A stretch of 64,000 nucleotides of DNA from positions 62,001 through 126,000 of the forward strand of contig JACKNM010000006.1 in the NCBI GenBank assembly GCA_024234875.1, in the 5' to 3' direction. This document shows positions 1 through 7,923 of the stretch, in pieces (position 1 is the first letter of the stretch; the number at the start of each line of letters is the position of its first letter). The notes below the pieces were generated by a model. It was not told the origin of the DNA and searched no databases. It saw only the letters and a program-made list of their open reading frames with translations. The position numbers and the translations under genes were made by a program. The DNA is from Ectothiorhodospiraceae bacterium (GTDB lineage: Bacteria; Pseudomonadota; Gammaproteobacteria; HK1).

Positions 1-61
1 TGGTCGATCGATTCAGCAGCTCCTGTCCCATGCCACCGTCGATGAGAACGATCTCGCGCAC
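1..61 (-). CDS. Homocysteine S-methyltransferase-like protein, N-terminal fragment
   Basis: Partial gene running off the left edge. The complement of the first 61 bases, from a GTG at 61, reads as about 20 residues containing IVLIDGGMGQELL. This matches the first beta strand of homocysteine/betaine-homocysteine S-methyltransferases (LLDGGMGTEL type), enzymes that move a methyl group to homocysteine to form methionine. A GGAGG sequence lies about 8 bases upstream of the GTG. The gene is divergent from the LysR gene at 197. The zinc-binding cysteines would lie outside the window, so the assignment rests on the N-terminal motif alone. Confidence 0.55.
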   Translation of the reverse strand, partial: MREIVLIDGGMGQELLNRST

Positions 62-130
62 GCTCCGAGCCTCCGCCCCGCCCGCAGTCGGGCGCCGATG
101 TGGGCACAGGTTCGGTCGTCCGCCCCGGCG

Positions 131-161
131 TTGACAAACGACAATCGGTGCCGTCATAGAT
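131..161 (+). promoter_or_regulatory. Candidate promoter for the LysR gene
   Basis: A perfect TTGACA hexamer at 131-136 is followed after about 17 bases by the A/T-richer stretch TCATAGAT (154-161), a poor match to a -10 box. It lies about 35 bases before the LysR start codon in otherwise GC-rich DNA. The position fits a promoter; the -10 is weak, so this is a tentative call. Confidence 0.3.
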
Positions 162-196
162 GAAGCGTTCTTCACCCATGGGTCGGGACGGGCGCG

Positions 197-1102
197 ATGG
201 CGAGCAGGTCGCGGCGACTGCCACTGACGGCGTTGCGGACGTTCGAGGCCGCGGCGCGGTTGGAGAGCTTCAAGAACGCGGCGGAGGAGATCGGGGTCAG
301 CGCGACCACCGTGAGCAACCAGATTCGCCAGCTCGAGCGCGACTGGGGATGCCAGCTCTTCGTGCGTCGAACCCGCCAGGTCGTCCTCACCGATGCCGGG
401 CGCTCGCTCAGTCTCGTCGTCAAGCAGGCGTTCGACGCAATCCAGCACGAGATCGAGCGCCATGCCGCCACCTCGGGGCGTCGGGTCGCGCTCGCGGTGG
501 GGCCGATCTTCGGCTCGCGCTGGCTGATGCCACGGCTCGGTGCGCTGCGCGATGCCCATCCCGAGATCGAGCTGGTGGTCCATCACGGGCCGCGCATCAC
601 CGGCGCGAGCACGATGGCGACGCCGATCGCGGTCGACTGGGGGCACGGCAACTGGTCGGGGCTCGACGCCGAGAAGCTGATGGAGATCCGGTACGCGCCG
701 GTGCTGAGCCCGCGGCTGGCGCGCGAGCACGGTGGGGTGAGGCGTCCGCGCGACCTCGCGAGGCTGCCGGTCATCCACCAGCACGATCGCTCGGAATGGG
801 AGGCCTGGCTCGCGCTGGCGGGAGTCGGCGGCCTGCGCTTCGCCAGCGAGACCATCATTGTCGACTCGAATGTGGTCACCCAGGCCGCGCTCGATGCGCA
901 AGGGGTCGCGCTCGGCATCTTCCCGTTCATCCAGGACGAGGTCGACGCGGGTCGACTGCTGAAGCCGTTCGACATCGAGCTCGCGCCGACCAGGGCCTAC
1001 TACGTGCTCACTCGTCCCGCGAGTCGCACCAGCCGCGAGGTCGCGGTGGTGCGCCGCTGGCTGCTGGACGAGGCGCGGCGCGCGTCCTCCGGGACAGGGT
1101 AG
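197..1102 (+). CDS. LysR-family transcriptional regulator (GcvA-like)
   Basis: A 301-residue DNA-binding regulator of normal LysR length. The N-terminus carries the winged helix-turn-helix typical of the family: LTALRTFEAAARLESF at about residues 10-25, then a recognition helix region with SATTVSNQIRQLE (about 35-47). The rest is the periplasmic-binding-protein-like effector domain. The opening resembles GcvA-type regulators. The gene lies directly upstream of a peptide-type ABC importer and a dehydrogenase on the same strand, which it may control. A 22-bp dyad at 1181-1202 between this gene and the importer is a plausible binding site. The effector is unknown. It diverges from the methyltransferase fragment at the left edge. 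Confidence 0.9.
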   Translation: MASRSRRLPLTALRTFEAAARLESFKNAAEEIGVSATTVSNQIRQLERDWGCQLFVRRTRQVVLTDAGRSLSLVVKQAFDAIQHEIERHAATSGRRVALAVGPIFGSRWLMPRLGALRDAHPEIELVVHHGPRITGASTMATPIAVDWGHGNWSGLDAEKLMEIRYAPVLSPRLAREHGGVRRPRDLARLPVIHQHDRSEWEAWLALAGVGGLRFASETIIVDSNVVTQAALDAQGVALGIFPFIQDEVDAGRLLKPFDIELAPTRAYYVLTRPASRTSREVAVVRRWLLDEARRASSGTG

Positions 1103-1180
1103 GCGCCGCCGGCCGATCACCTCGGGAGGCGCTCGCCGCGTCGTCGCCACCGCGCCGGTGGCTGTCACGTCGTCCCGACG

Positions 1181-1202
1181 CATGGCGAAAATTTCATCCA
1201 TG
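1181..1202. promoter_or_regulatory. 22-bp dyad, candidate LysR operator
   Basis: CATGG at 1181-1185 and CCATG at 1198-1202 form an inverted repeat sharing its centre with AAATTT at 1189-1194. In total 16 of 22 positions are symmetric. The A/T-rich core stands out in GC-rich surroundings. It lies between the LysR gene and the ABC importer and is centred about 63 bases upstream of the start site implied by the candidate promoter at 1220-1248. LysR-type activators commonly bind dyads near -65. That it binds the neighbouring LysR protein is inference. Confidence 0.4.
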
Positions 1203-1219
1203 AGCCTCGGAATTGTCGT

Positions 1220-1248
1220 TTGCGGGCGTCCGGTGGCCGACAGATACT
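1220..1248 (+). promoter_or_regulatory. Candidate promoter of the ABC importer operon
   Basis: TTGCGG (1220-1225) and GATACT (1243-1248) are separated by 17 bases, resembling weak sigma-70 boxes. A weak -35 is what an activator-dependent promoter would show, and the dyad at 1181-1202 lies upstream. No experimental support; the match is modest. Confidence 0.25.
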
Positions 1249-1347
1249 CGACCCAGAGCGCGGATCACGCGCCATGCTCGGGGGGCGACGCCTGCCCACC
1301 GACGCCAGTGCGCAAGGCACGTCACCGCAATGAGGAGGAGAGACACC

Positions 1348-2829
1348 ATGAAGCGATTGGCGCTCGCGCTGACGGCCGCCGCGCTGGCCGCGTCCTTGTC
1401 GGTGAACGCGGCTCCGACCGGCACCTTCCGACAGGCTCACGAGTACGGCTCCGGTACCAACTCGAGCCTCGACCCGATCTCGAAGGGCCGCGTGTTCCAG
1501 ATCACCGAGAAGATCATGAGCCGCCTGGTGCGCCCGGGCGAGGACGGCAAGCCGAGCCCCGATCTCGCCGCCAGCTGGTCGTCCAACGAGATGGCGACCG
1601 AATGGACGTTCCGACTGCGCGAGGGCGTCAAGTTCCACGACGGCAGCCCCTTCGATGCGCGCTCCGTCGTCTACTCGCTCGGTCGGGTCCAGGACAAGAC
1701 CATCGCGTCGCCGGCGGCGTCGACCATCAAGATGGTGGAGCGGATCGAGGCGGTGGACCCACACACGGTGCGCTTCGTGCTGTCGGCGCCCTACGCGGAC
1801 CTGCCGTTGCAGCTCATGGACTATCGCCTGCGCATGATCCCCGAGGGCTCCGGTGACACGGTGGCGACGAGCCCCGTCGGCACCGGTCCGTTCAAGCTCG
1901 TGAGCTACGACCCGGCGGGCACCACGGTGCTCGAGGCCAACGCCGACTACTGGGAGGGGCCGCCCGGCGTCGCCCGCATGGAGATCATCGCCATCCCCGA
2001 TGCGCAGGCGCGGCTGCAGGCCCTGCTCGCGGGTCAGATCGACATGGAGCGCGGCATCACCCAGCAGCAGCGCCCGCTGCTCGACAACAACGCGCGCTAC
2101 CAGATCCAGGACGTGCCCACCGGCAACTGGCGCGCGATCGTGTTCCGCACCGACGTCGCTCCGTTCGACGATCCGCGCGTGCGCAAGGCGGTGCGGATTG
2201 CGGCTGACCGCAAGGGGCTTCTCGACCTGGTGCTCGGTGGTGGTGGCGTCGTCTCCTGCGACAATCCGGTCGGTCCGCGTGATCAGTACCGCGCCGACGC
2301 GACCTGTGCGCAGGACATCGCCGGCGCGAAGGCGCTGCTGGCCGAGGCCGGTCATCCGAACGGGATCGAGTTCGACCTCCACGTGAGCGGGATCGAGCCG
2401 TCGTGGTCGACCATCGCCGAGGTCTACCAGCAGCAGGTGGCGTCGGCAGGGATCAAGGTGAACATCGTCCGCGTCCCGAGCGACGGCTACTGGAAGGACG
2501 TGTGGATGAAGAAGCCGGTGGTGATGACGCGGTGGAACGAGCGCCCGGCCGACCAGGTCCTGCACGAGGTCTTCCACAGCGGTGAGAAGTGGAACGAGTC
2601 GGCCCTGAGCGATTCCACGTTCGACGGGCTGCTGGCGAAGGCGCGCCGCGAGCTCGACTTCGAGGCGCGCAAGGCACTCTACGGCGAGGCCCAGCGACGG
2701 CTGCAGGAGGTCGGCGGCTCGCTCATTCCCTATCACGTCAACCGGCTGGTGGGGTTGACGGCACGGGTCCGAGACGTCGACGCGGTGGAGAACAACTCCA
2801 TCCGCTGGCACCGGGTGAAGGTCGACTGA
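1348..2829 (+). CDS. ABC transporter substrate-binding protein, family 5 (peptide/opine type)
   Basis: A 493-residue periplasmic binding protein for a dipeptide/oligopeptide-type importer. The ATG at 1348 was chosen because GAGGAGGAGAG lies just upstream and it gives a standard signal peptide (MKRLALALTAAALAASLSVN, then AAP). Extending the frame upstream would add a non-conserved stretch. The mature part has typical family-5 features: EYGSG near the N-terminus, ATEWTFRLREGVKFHDGSPF at about residues 80-100, a TSPVGTGPFKL motif, and EANADYW. It is followed by the two permeases and fused ATPases on the same strand. Ligand unknown: this family carries peptides, nickel, opines or glycosides. The neighbouring dehydrogenase suggests a carbon/nitrogen nutrient. 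Confidence 0.9.
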   Translation: MKRLALALTAAALAASLSVNAAPTGTFRQAHEYGSGTNSSLDPISKGRVFQITEKIMSRLVRPGEDGKPSPDLAASWSSNEMATEWTFRLREGVKFHDGSPFDARSVVYSLGRVQDKTIASPAASTIKMVERIEAVDPHTVRFVLSAPYADLPLQLMDYRLRMIPEGSGDTVATSPVGTGPFKLVSYDPAGTTVLEANADYWEGPPGVARMEIIAIPDAQARLQALLAGQIDMERGITQQQRPLLDNNARYQIQDVPTGNWRAIVFRTDVAPFDDPRVRKAVRIAADRKGLLDLVLGGGGVVSCDNPVGPRDQYRADATCAQDIAGAKALLAEAGHPNGIEFDLHVSGIEPSWSTIAEVYQQQVASAGIKVNIVRVPSDGYWKDVWMKKPVVMTRWNERPADQVLHEVFHSGEKWNESALSDSTFDGLLAKARRELDFEARKALYGEAQRRLQEVGGSLIPYHVNRLVGLTARVRDVDAVENNSIRWHRVKVD

Positions 2830-2844
2830 TCAGCCCCGGGCGGA

Positions 2845-2866
2845 GCCGGCGCCGGGCGGCGCCGGC
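2845..2866 (+). terminator. Intercistronic hairpin after the binding-protein gene
   Basis: GCCGGCGCCG (2845-2854) and CGGCGCCGGC (2857-2866) form a perfect 10-base inverted repeat just after the stop codon of the binding protein and before the first permease. There is no T-tract. Such hairpins commonly protect the abundant binding-protein mRNA or reduce downstream transcription; that role is inferred here. Confidence 0.45.
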
Positions 2867-2905
2867 GGCCCGCCGACGAGGTCCGTCGACGCCGGCAGAT
2901 CCCCC

Positions 2906-3865
2906 ATGGTCAGACTGATCGCGCGCCGCCTGGTGCTCGGCCTCGCGACCGTGGCGCTGGTGTCGTTGATCATCTTCGCCGGCGTCGAGGCACTTCCCGG
3001 TGATGCCTGCACCGCGTTCCTCGAGCGCGATGCGCAGGGGCAGCTGCTCGAGAACTGCCGTCGGGACCTCGGCCTGAACCGTTCGGCGCCGAGGCGCTAC
3101 CTGGACTGGGTCGCAAACCTGCTCGCCGGCGATCTCGGCCGCACTGCGAACGGCCAACGGCCGATCGCCGATCTGGTGGGACCGCGGGCGCGCAACTCGT
3201 TCCTGCTGGCGAGCATCGCAGCGCTGGTCGGGATTCCGCTGGCGATAGTCCTCGGTGTCATCACCGCGCTCGCGCGCGATCGACTGGCCGACATCTGGCT
3301 CTCCGCCGTCGCCATCCTGGCGATGACGGTGCCGGAGTTCGTCTCCGCCACCGTGCTGCTGCTCGTGTTCAGCGTGTGGCTCGGCTGGTTTCCCGGCGTG
3401 GTCCTGGTCTCGGCCGATGCTCCGATTGCAGCCTTGCTGCCGCAGCTCGTCCTGCCGGTGATCACGGTGACGCTGGTGCTGACCGCGCACATCCTGCGCA
3501 TGGTGCGCTCGAGCGTGATCGAGGTCATGGGATCCGACTACGTGCAGATGGCGGTGCTCAAGGGCGTGCCCTACTGGCAAGTGGTGTTTCGCCACGTCCT
3601 GCCGAACGCGCTGCTGCCGGCGATCAACATCATCGCGCTCACCATCGCCTGGTTGCTCGGGGGATTGGTGGTGATCGAGATCGTGTTCAACTACCCGGGT
3701 CTCGGGCGACTCATGATCGAGTCGATCACCAAGCGCGACCTGCCGGTGGTGCAGGCGATCGCCATCATCCTCGCCCTGGTCTACGTCGGGGTGAACCTCC
3801 TCGCCGACCTCATGACCATGGTGCTCAACCCGCGCCTGCGCACCCACCACGGCGGGCGGCGATGA
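2906..3865 (+). CDS. ABC transporter permease, DppB/OppB type
   Basis: A 319-residue inner-membrane permease, first of two in the importer. The N-terminal segment MVRLIARRLVLGLATVALVS is typical of DppB/OppB proteins, followed by the soluble loop with PGDAC and RRYLDWVANLLAGDLG. The conserved cytoplasmic coupling loop is visible as DYVQMAVLKGVPYWQVVFRH near residues 210-232, and about six hydrophobic segments can be seen. Its stop overlaps the start of the second permease (ATGA), so the two are translationally coupled and likely made in equal amounts. Confidence 0.92.
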   Translation: MVRLIARRLVLGLATVALVSLIIFAGVEALPGDACTAFLERDAQGQLLENCRRDLGLNRSAPRRYLDWVANLLAGDLGRTANGQRPIADLVGPRARNSFLLASIAALVGIPLAIVLGVITALARDRLADIWLSAVAILAMTVPEFVSATVLLLVFSVWLGWFPGVVLVSADAPIAALLPQLVLPVITVTLVLTAHILRMVRSSVIEVMGSDYVQMAVLKGVPYWQVVFRHVLPNALLPAINIIALTIAWLLGGLVVIEIVFNYPGLGRLMIESITKRDLPVVQAIAIILALVYVGVNLLADLMTMVLNPRLRTHHGGRR

Positions 3866-4743
3866 GCGCGGTGGTCGCCCGTCGATCGTTCCCCGGCCGT
3901 GCGCTGGAGGTGTTGCGCGACATGGCGGCGCGGCCGTCCGGGGCGATCGGGCTCGCGCTGGTGCTCGGCCATCTGCTGATGGCAGTCGCCTCGCCCTGGT
4001 TGGCACCGCACGACTACAAGGCGATCAGCGCCACGCTGATGCTCAAGCCCCCGAGCGCGACGCACTGGCTCGGCACCGACCACATCGGCCGTGACGTCCT
4101 CACCCGCACCATGCTCGGCGGGCGCGAGGCGTTGCTGGTGACGGCGGTCGCAACTCCGGTGGCGGTGGTCTGGGGCGGGTTCCTCGGGGTGTTGTTCGGG
4201 CTGATCGGTGGACGGGTGGACGACGTGGCGTTGCGGGTGGTCGATGCCTTTCTCGCGCTGCCGAAGATCCTGTTCGTCCTGGCCACGGCGGCGATCTTCG
4301 GCGCCTCCCCGCCGGTGCTGATCCCGATGCTCGCCTTCTTCTACGGCATTCCGGTGATCCGGGTGGCGAGGGCGGCGACCCACGACGTGGTCGCGCGCGA
4401 CTTCGTGTCCGCGGCGCGGGCGCGCGGGCACTCGACGCTCGCGATCATCCGCCGCGAGCTGGTGCCGAACGTCCGCGACGTGTTGCTGGTCGAGGGCGCG
4501 ATGCGGTGGTCGTGGATGCTGCTCACCTTCAGCTCGCTGTCCTTCCTCGGCTTCGGGGTCTCGCCGCCGACGCCGGACTGGGGGCTGATGATCAAGGACG
4601 CGAGCGGATTCATGTCGTTCGCCTACTGGGCGGTGCTCGCGCCGATCGTGGCGCTCAGCTCGCTGATCATCGGCATCAACCTCACCGCCGATGCACTGGC
4701 CAAGGCGCTCGGCGTGGACCGCGCGCAGAAGGCTCCGGGATGA
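3862..4743 (+). CDS. ABC transporter permease, DppC/OppC type
   Basis: A 293-residue second permease. The ATG at 3862 overlaps the TGA of the preceding permease, which decides the start over much longer upstream alternatives. Family landmarks are HWLGTDHIGRDVLTRTMLGG at about residues 68-87 (the DppC 'GTDxxGRDxxSR' motif) and the ATPase-contacting loop DFVSAARARGHSTLAIIRRE. It has about six membrane segments and ends with NLTADALAKALG. It partners the 2906-3865 permease, and its own stop overlaps the start of the fused ATPase gene (ATGA at 4740). Confidence 0.92.
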   Translation: MSAVVARRSFPGRALEVLRDMAARPSGAIGLALVLGHLLMAVASPWLAPHDYKAISATLMLKPPSATHWLGTDHIGRDVLTRTMLGGREALLVTAVATPVAVVWGGFLGVLFGLIGGRVDDVALRVVDAFLALPKILFVLATAAIFGASPPVLIPMLAFFYGIPVIRVARAATHDVVARDFVSAARARGHSTLAIIRRELVPNVRDVLLVEGAMRWSWMLLTFSSLSFLGFGVSPPTPDWGLMIKDASGFMSFAYWAVLAPIVALSSLIIGINLTADALAKALGVDRAQKAPG

Positions 4744-6830
4744 CCGCGCCGGCGTTGATCGAGGTCCGCGACCTGTCGATCGGGTTCACCGGCCGCGCCG
4801 GCGAGACCTTGCCGGTGCTGCGCAACGTCGACCTGGTGGTCGGGGCCGGCGAGACCGTCGGGCTGGTGGGCGAGAGCGGCTCCGGAAAGAGCACGCTGGC
4901 GCTGGCGATGATGGGTTATCTCAAGGGCGGGCTCAGGGTGCTCGGTGGCGGTACCCGGTTTCGTGATCGAGAGACCTTTCGACTCACCGCGCGTGCGTTG
5001 CAGACGATGCGCGGTGGTGATCTCGCGCTCATCCCGCAAAATGCTGGGCAGGCGCTGACGCCGACCCTGCGCGTGAGCGCGCTGATCGCCGAGGCGTTGC
5101 GACTGCACAGTCGGGTGCCGGCCGCGGCACATCACGCCCGCGCGATCGAGCTGCTGGCACAGGTGCGGCTCCCCGACCCCGAGGCGCTGCTACGGCGCTA
5201 CCCGCACGAGCTCTCCGGCGGACAACAGCAACGGGTGGCGATCGCGATGGCGCTCGCCGGTGAGCCGAACGCGCTCCTGCTCGACGAGCCGACCACCGGG
5301 CTCGACGTGACCACCCAGGCGCACGTCCTGGAGCTGCTGCGCGATCTCGCGGCGCGCACCGGCACCGCGATGGTCTACGTGAGTCACGACCTGGGGGCGA
5401 TCGCTCGGGTGTGCGATCGGGTGGTGGTGATGTACGCGGGTGAGCTGGTGCTCGACGGATCGGCGCGGTCGGTGCTGCGCGCGCCCGCCCACCCGTACGC
5501 CCATGGGCTGGTGGCGTCGATCCCGCGGCTCGGTGGCAGCGGGTTGCCGCGGGCGATGGAGGGGCGGCCGCCGCCCCCTGGCGGTGCCGGCGTGGGCTGT
5601 GCGTTCGTCGACCGTTGCGCGCTCGCGGTCGAGCGCTGCCGAGCCGCGCGGCCGGCGCTCGATCTCGTGCTGGACGGCACGCGCTCGCGGTGTCATCGCG
5701 CCGTCGACGCGGCCGCGCGCTCGGCCCGTGGAGAGCCGGCCTCGCCGCGTGCCCGTGCCAGTGCCGACCCATCGACGCCGGCGCTGCGGGTCCGTGACCT
5801 GTGCATCAGCTACGCGCGGCCGCGCGTGCTCGACCAGCTCCTCGGCCGGGAGCCGGATGCGGTGCCGACCGTGGACGGCATCACGCTCGACGTGGCTCGC
5901 GGCGAGACGTTGGCCCTGGTGGGCGAGTCCGGTAGCGGGAAGTCCTCCATTCTCAAGGCATTGGCCGGGCTGGTGACGCCCCGGGGCGGTGCGGTCGCCC
6001 TCGCCGACGGTGAGGCGCTCGCGCCGAGCGTGGAGTTGCGGACGCCGGCGGTCAGACGCGAGATCCAGCTCGTGTTCCAGAACCCGGACGAGTCGCTGAA
6101 CCCACGCCACACCGTCGCCGAGATCCTCGCCCAGCCGTTGCGGCTGTACTTCGACCTCGACGCCGAGGCGTTGCGCGAGCGCAGCGCGGAGCTGCTCGAG
6201 CGCGTCCGTCTCGGCCCGCACTATCTCGAGCGGCTGCCGGCCCAGCTCTCTGGCGGGGAGAAGCAGCGGGTGGCGATCGCGCGGGCGTTCGCCGCGCGCC
6301 CGAGCGTCGTCCTCTGCGACGAGGTGACCTCTGCGCTCGACGTGTCGGTGCAGGCGGCGGTGCTCGATCTGCTCGACCAGCTCCGCGCCGAGGCTCGGGT
6401 CACCTACGTCTTCGTCTCGCACGACCTGGCGGTGGTGCGCGCGCTCGCCGACCGCGTGGTCGTGCTCTACCAGGGACGTGTCTGCGAGCTGGGACCGGTG
6501 GGCGCGGTGTACGACCTGCCGGCCCATCCCTACACCGAGATGCTCCTGCGCGCGGTGCTGGAGCCGGATCCCGATGTCGCGCCATCACTGCTCGGGGAGG
6601 ACGTGGTCGAGCGCGCCCCGCCCGCGCGGGGGTGCCCGTTCCAACGTCGATGTCATCGTCGGGTGGGTGAGATCTGCGCCAGCGAGTCGCCGCCGGTCCA
6701 GCTCGGTGGGGATGGTCACCAGATCCGCTGTCATCGCCCGCTCGCGGAGCTCGCGAGGTTGCAGGCGTTGGAGGCGCCCGCCGCGAGCGCGCCACCGGAG
6801 TCGGCGGGCAACCGCGGAGACGGCCGGTGA
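4740..6830 (+). CDS. Fused dual ATP-binding protein of the importer (DppD-DppF type)
   Basis: A 696-residue protein with two complete ABC ATPase domains in one chain. Domain 1 has Walker A GESGSGKS (residues 44-51), signature LSGGQQQRVAIAMAL and Walker B LLLDEPTTGLD. Domain 2 has Walker A GESGSGKS (395-402), signature LSGGEKQRVAIARAF and Walker B VVLCDEVTSALD. Each is followed by a cysteine-containing oligopeptide-transporter C-terminal domain (GVGCAFVDRCALA; RGCPFQRRCHRRVGEICAS). The ATG at 4740 overlaps the previous stop. In most operons these are separate DppD and DppF proteins, so here both ATPases are fixed at 1:1. The gene ends in a GTGA overlap with the dehydrogenase, showing that gene belongs to the same transcript. 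Confidence 0.92.
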   Translation: MTAPALIEVRDLSIGFTGRAGETLPVLRNVDLVVGAGETVGLVGESGSGKSTLALAMMGYLKGGLRVLGGGTRFRDRETFRLTARALQTMRGGDLALIPQNAGQALTPTLRVSALIAEALRLHSRVPAAAHHARAIELLAQVRLPDPEALLRRYPHELSGGQQQRVAIAMALAGEPNALLLDEPTTGLDVTTQAHVLELLRDLAARTGTAMVYVSHDLGAIARVCDRVVVMYAGELVLDGSARSVLRAPAHPYAHGLVASIPRLGGSGLPRAMEGRPPPPGGAGVGCAFVDRCALAVERCRAARPALDLVLDGTRSRCHRAVDAAARSARGEPASPRARASADPSTPALRVRDLCISYARPRVLDQLLGREPDAVPTVDGITLDVARGETLALVGESGSGKSSILKALAGLVTPRGGAVALADGEALAPSVELRTPAVRREIQLVFQNPDESLNPRHTVAEILAQPLRLYFDLDAEALRERSAELLERVRLGPHYLERLPAQLSGGEKQRVAIARAFAARPSVVLCDEVTSALDVSVQAAVLDLLDQLRAEARVTYVFVSHDLAVVRALADRVVVLYQGRVCELGPVGAVYDLPAHPYTEMLLRAVLEPDPDVAPSLLGEDVVERAPPARGCPFQRRCHRRVGEICASESPPVQLGGDGHQIRCHRPLAELARLQALEAPAASAPPESAGNRGDGR

Positions 6831-7897
6831 GCATCGGGCCGGGCGGGTCGGCGCAGGCGTCGGGCAAGCTGGTGCTCGCCGAAGGCACGACCACCGTCGG
6901 CGTCGAGCATGCGATGCGCACCGTCACCGCCATCCTGTGCGCCGCCGGCTGCCCACCGGACATCAGCGCGATGGTCGCCGAGCACCTCGTCGACGCGAGT
7001 CTGTGCGGGGTCGACTCCCACGGTGTGGTCCGGGTGCTGCAGTACGCGGAGCAGATGCGAGACGGCTACCTCGATCCCGCGGGGCGCGCGCGCATCTTCC
7101 GCACCGAGCGGGGGGTGACCGAGATCGATGGTCGTGGCGGGATCGGAATCCCCGCGATGGCGCTGGCGGTCGATCACGTCTGTGCCACGGCGCGCGAGAC
7201 CGGTGTCGCGCTGGCGCCGGTACGAAACGTCGGTCATACCGGTCGGCTCGGCGCCTTTGCCGAGACCGGGGCCGACGCGGGCTGTCTGGTGCTCATCATC
7301 GGCGGTGGTGGGCGCACGAGCTGGCGGCAGGTGGCGCCGTACGGCGGCCGCAAGGCGGTCCTGCCGACCAATCCGTACTGCCTCGGGATTCCCGGTGGCG
7401 AACGGGGCCCGGTGGTCGTCGACTTCGCGACGTCGATGGTGGCCGGTGGCTGGTTGCTCGCAGCGCGCGCGGCGGGCGCCACGCTCGCCGAGGGCAGCAT
7501 CATCGATGCCGAGGGTCGGCCGAGTCGCGACCCGGAGGCCTACTTCGGGGGTGGTGCGATCCTGCCGAAGGGTGGGCCGATGGGCTACGGGCTCGCGGTG
7601 ATGGCAGAGATTATCTGCGAGGCCATGCTCGGGCCGGTGACGACCGAGGTGAACTGGCTGGTGCTGGCGGTCGACACCACACGACACCGCGAGCCGACCG
7701 CGATGCGCTCGGTGGCCGAGGAGATCCTCGCCGAGCTGCGCGCCTGCCCGCCGGCCGCGGGCTTCGAGCGGGTGGAGGTCCCCGGCGAGCGCGAGCGCGC
7801 GCGCCGCGAGCTCGGCCGAGCACGGGGCATCGAGATCCCGACCCGCACCTGGACCGCGATCGAGGCGCTGGCGACGGCGGCCGGTCGGCCCGCGTAG
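6827..7897 (+). CDS. Malate/L-lactate dehydrogenase family (Ldh_2) oxidoreductase
   Basis: A 356-residue NAD(P)-dependent oxidoreductase of the Ldh_2 family (ureidoglycolate, sulfolactate, malate and 2,3-diketogulonate-type dehydrogenases). It starts with GTG inside the stop of the ATPase gene (GTGA). Motifs include CGVDSHGVVRV near residue 63, NVGHTGRLGAFAE, VAPYGGRKAVLPTNPYCLGI and VVDFATSMVAGGW, which match the family's substrate and nucleotide pockets. As the last cistron of the importer operon it probably acts on the imported compound or a product of it. The exact 2-hydroxy-acid substrate cannot be told from sequence. Confidence 0.87.
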   Translation: MSIGPGGSAQASGKLVLAEGTTTVGVEHAMRTVTAILCAAGCPPDISAMVAEHLVDASLCGVDSHGVVRVLQYAEQMRDGYLDPAGRARIFRTERGVTEIDGRGGIGIPAMALAVDHVCATARETGVALAPVRNVGHTGRLGAFAETGADAGCLVLIIGGGGRTSWRQVAPYGGRKAVLPTNPYCLGIPGGERGPVVVDFATSMVAGGWLLAARAAGATLAEGSIIDAEGRPSRDPEAYFGGGAILPKGGPMGYGLAVMAEIICEAMLGPVTTEVNWLVLAVDTTRHREPTAMRSVAEEILAELRACPPAAGFERVEVPGERERARRELGRARGIEIPTRTWTAIEALATAAGRPA

Positions 7898-7923
7898 GCG
7901 GGGGCGAGCGCTCCCGGTCTCCT

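Noticed and set aside
1348..6830. ABC genes considered as the exporter for the lanthipeptide
   Set aside because: They encode a binding-protein-dependent importer with no C39 peptidase domain and are coupled to a dehydrogenase, not to the RiPP genes.
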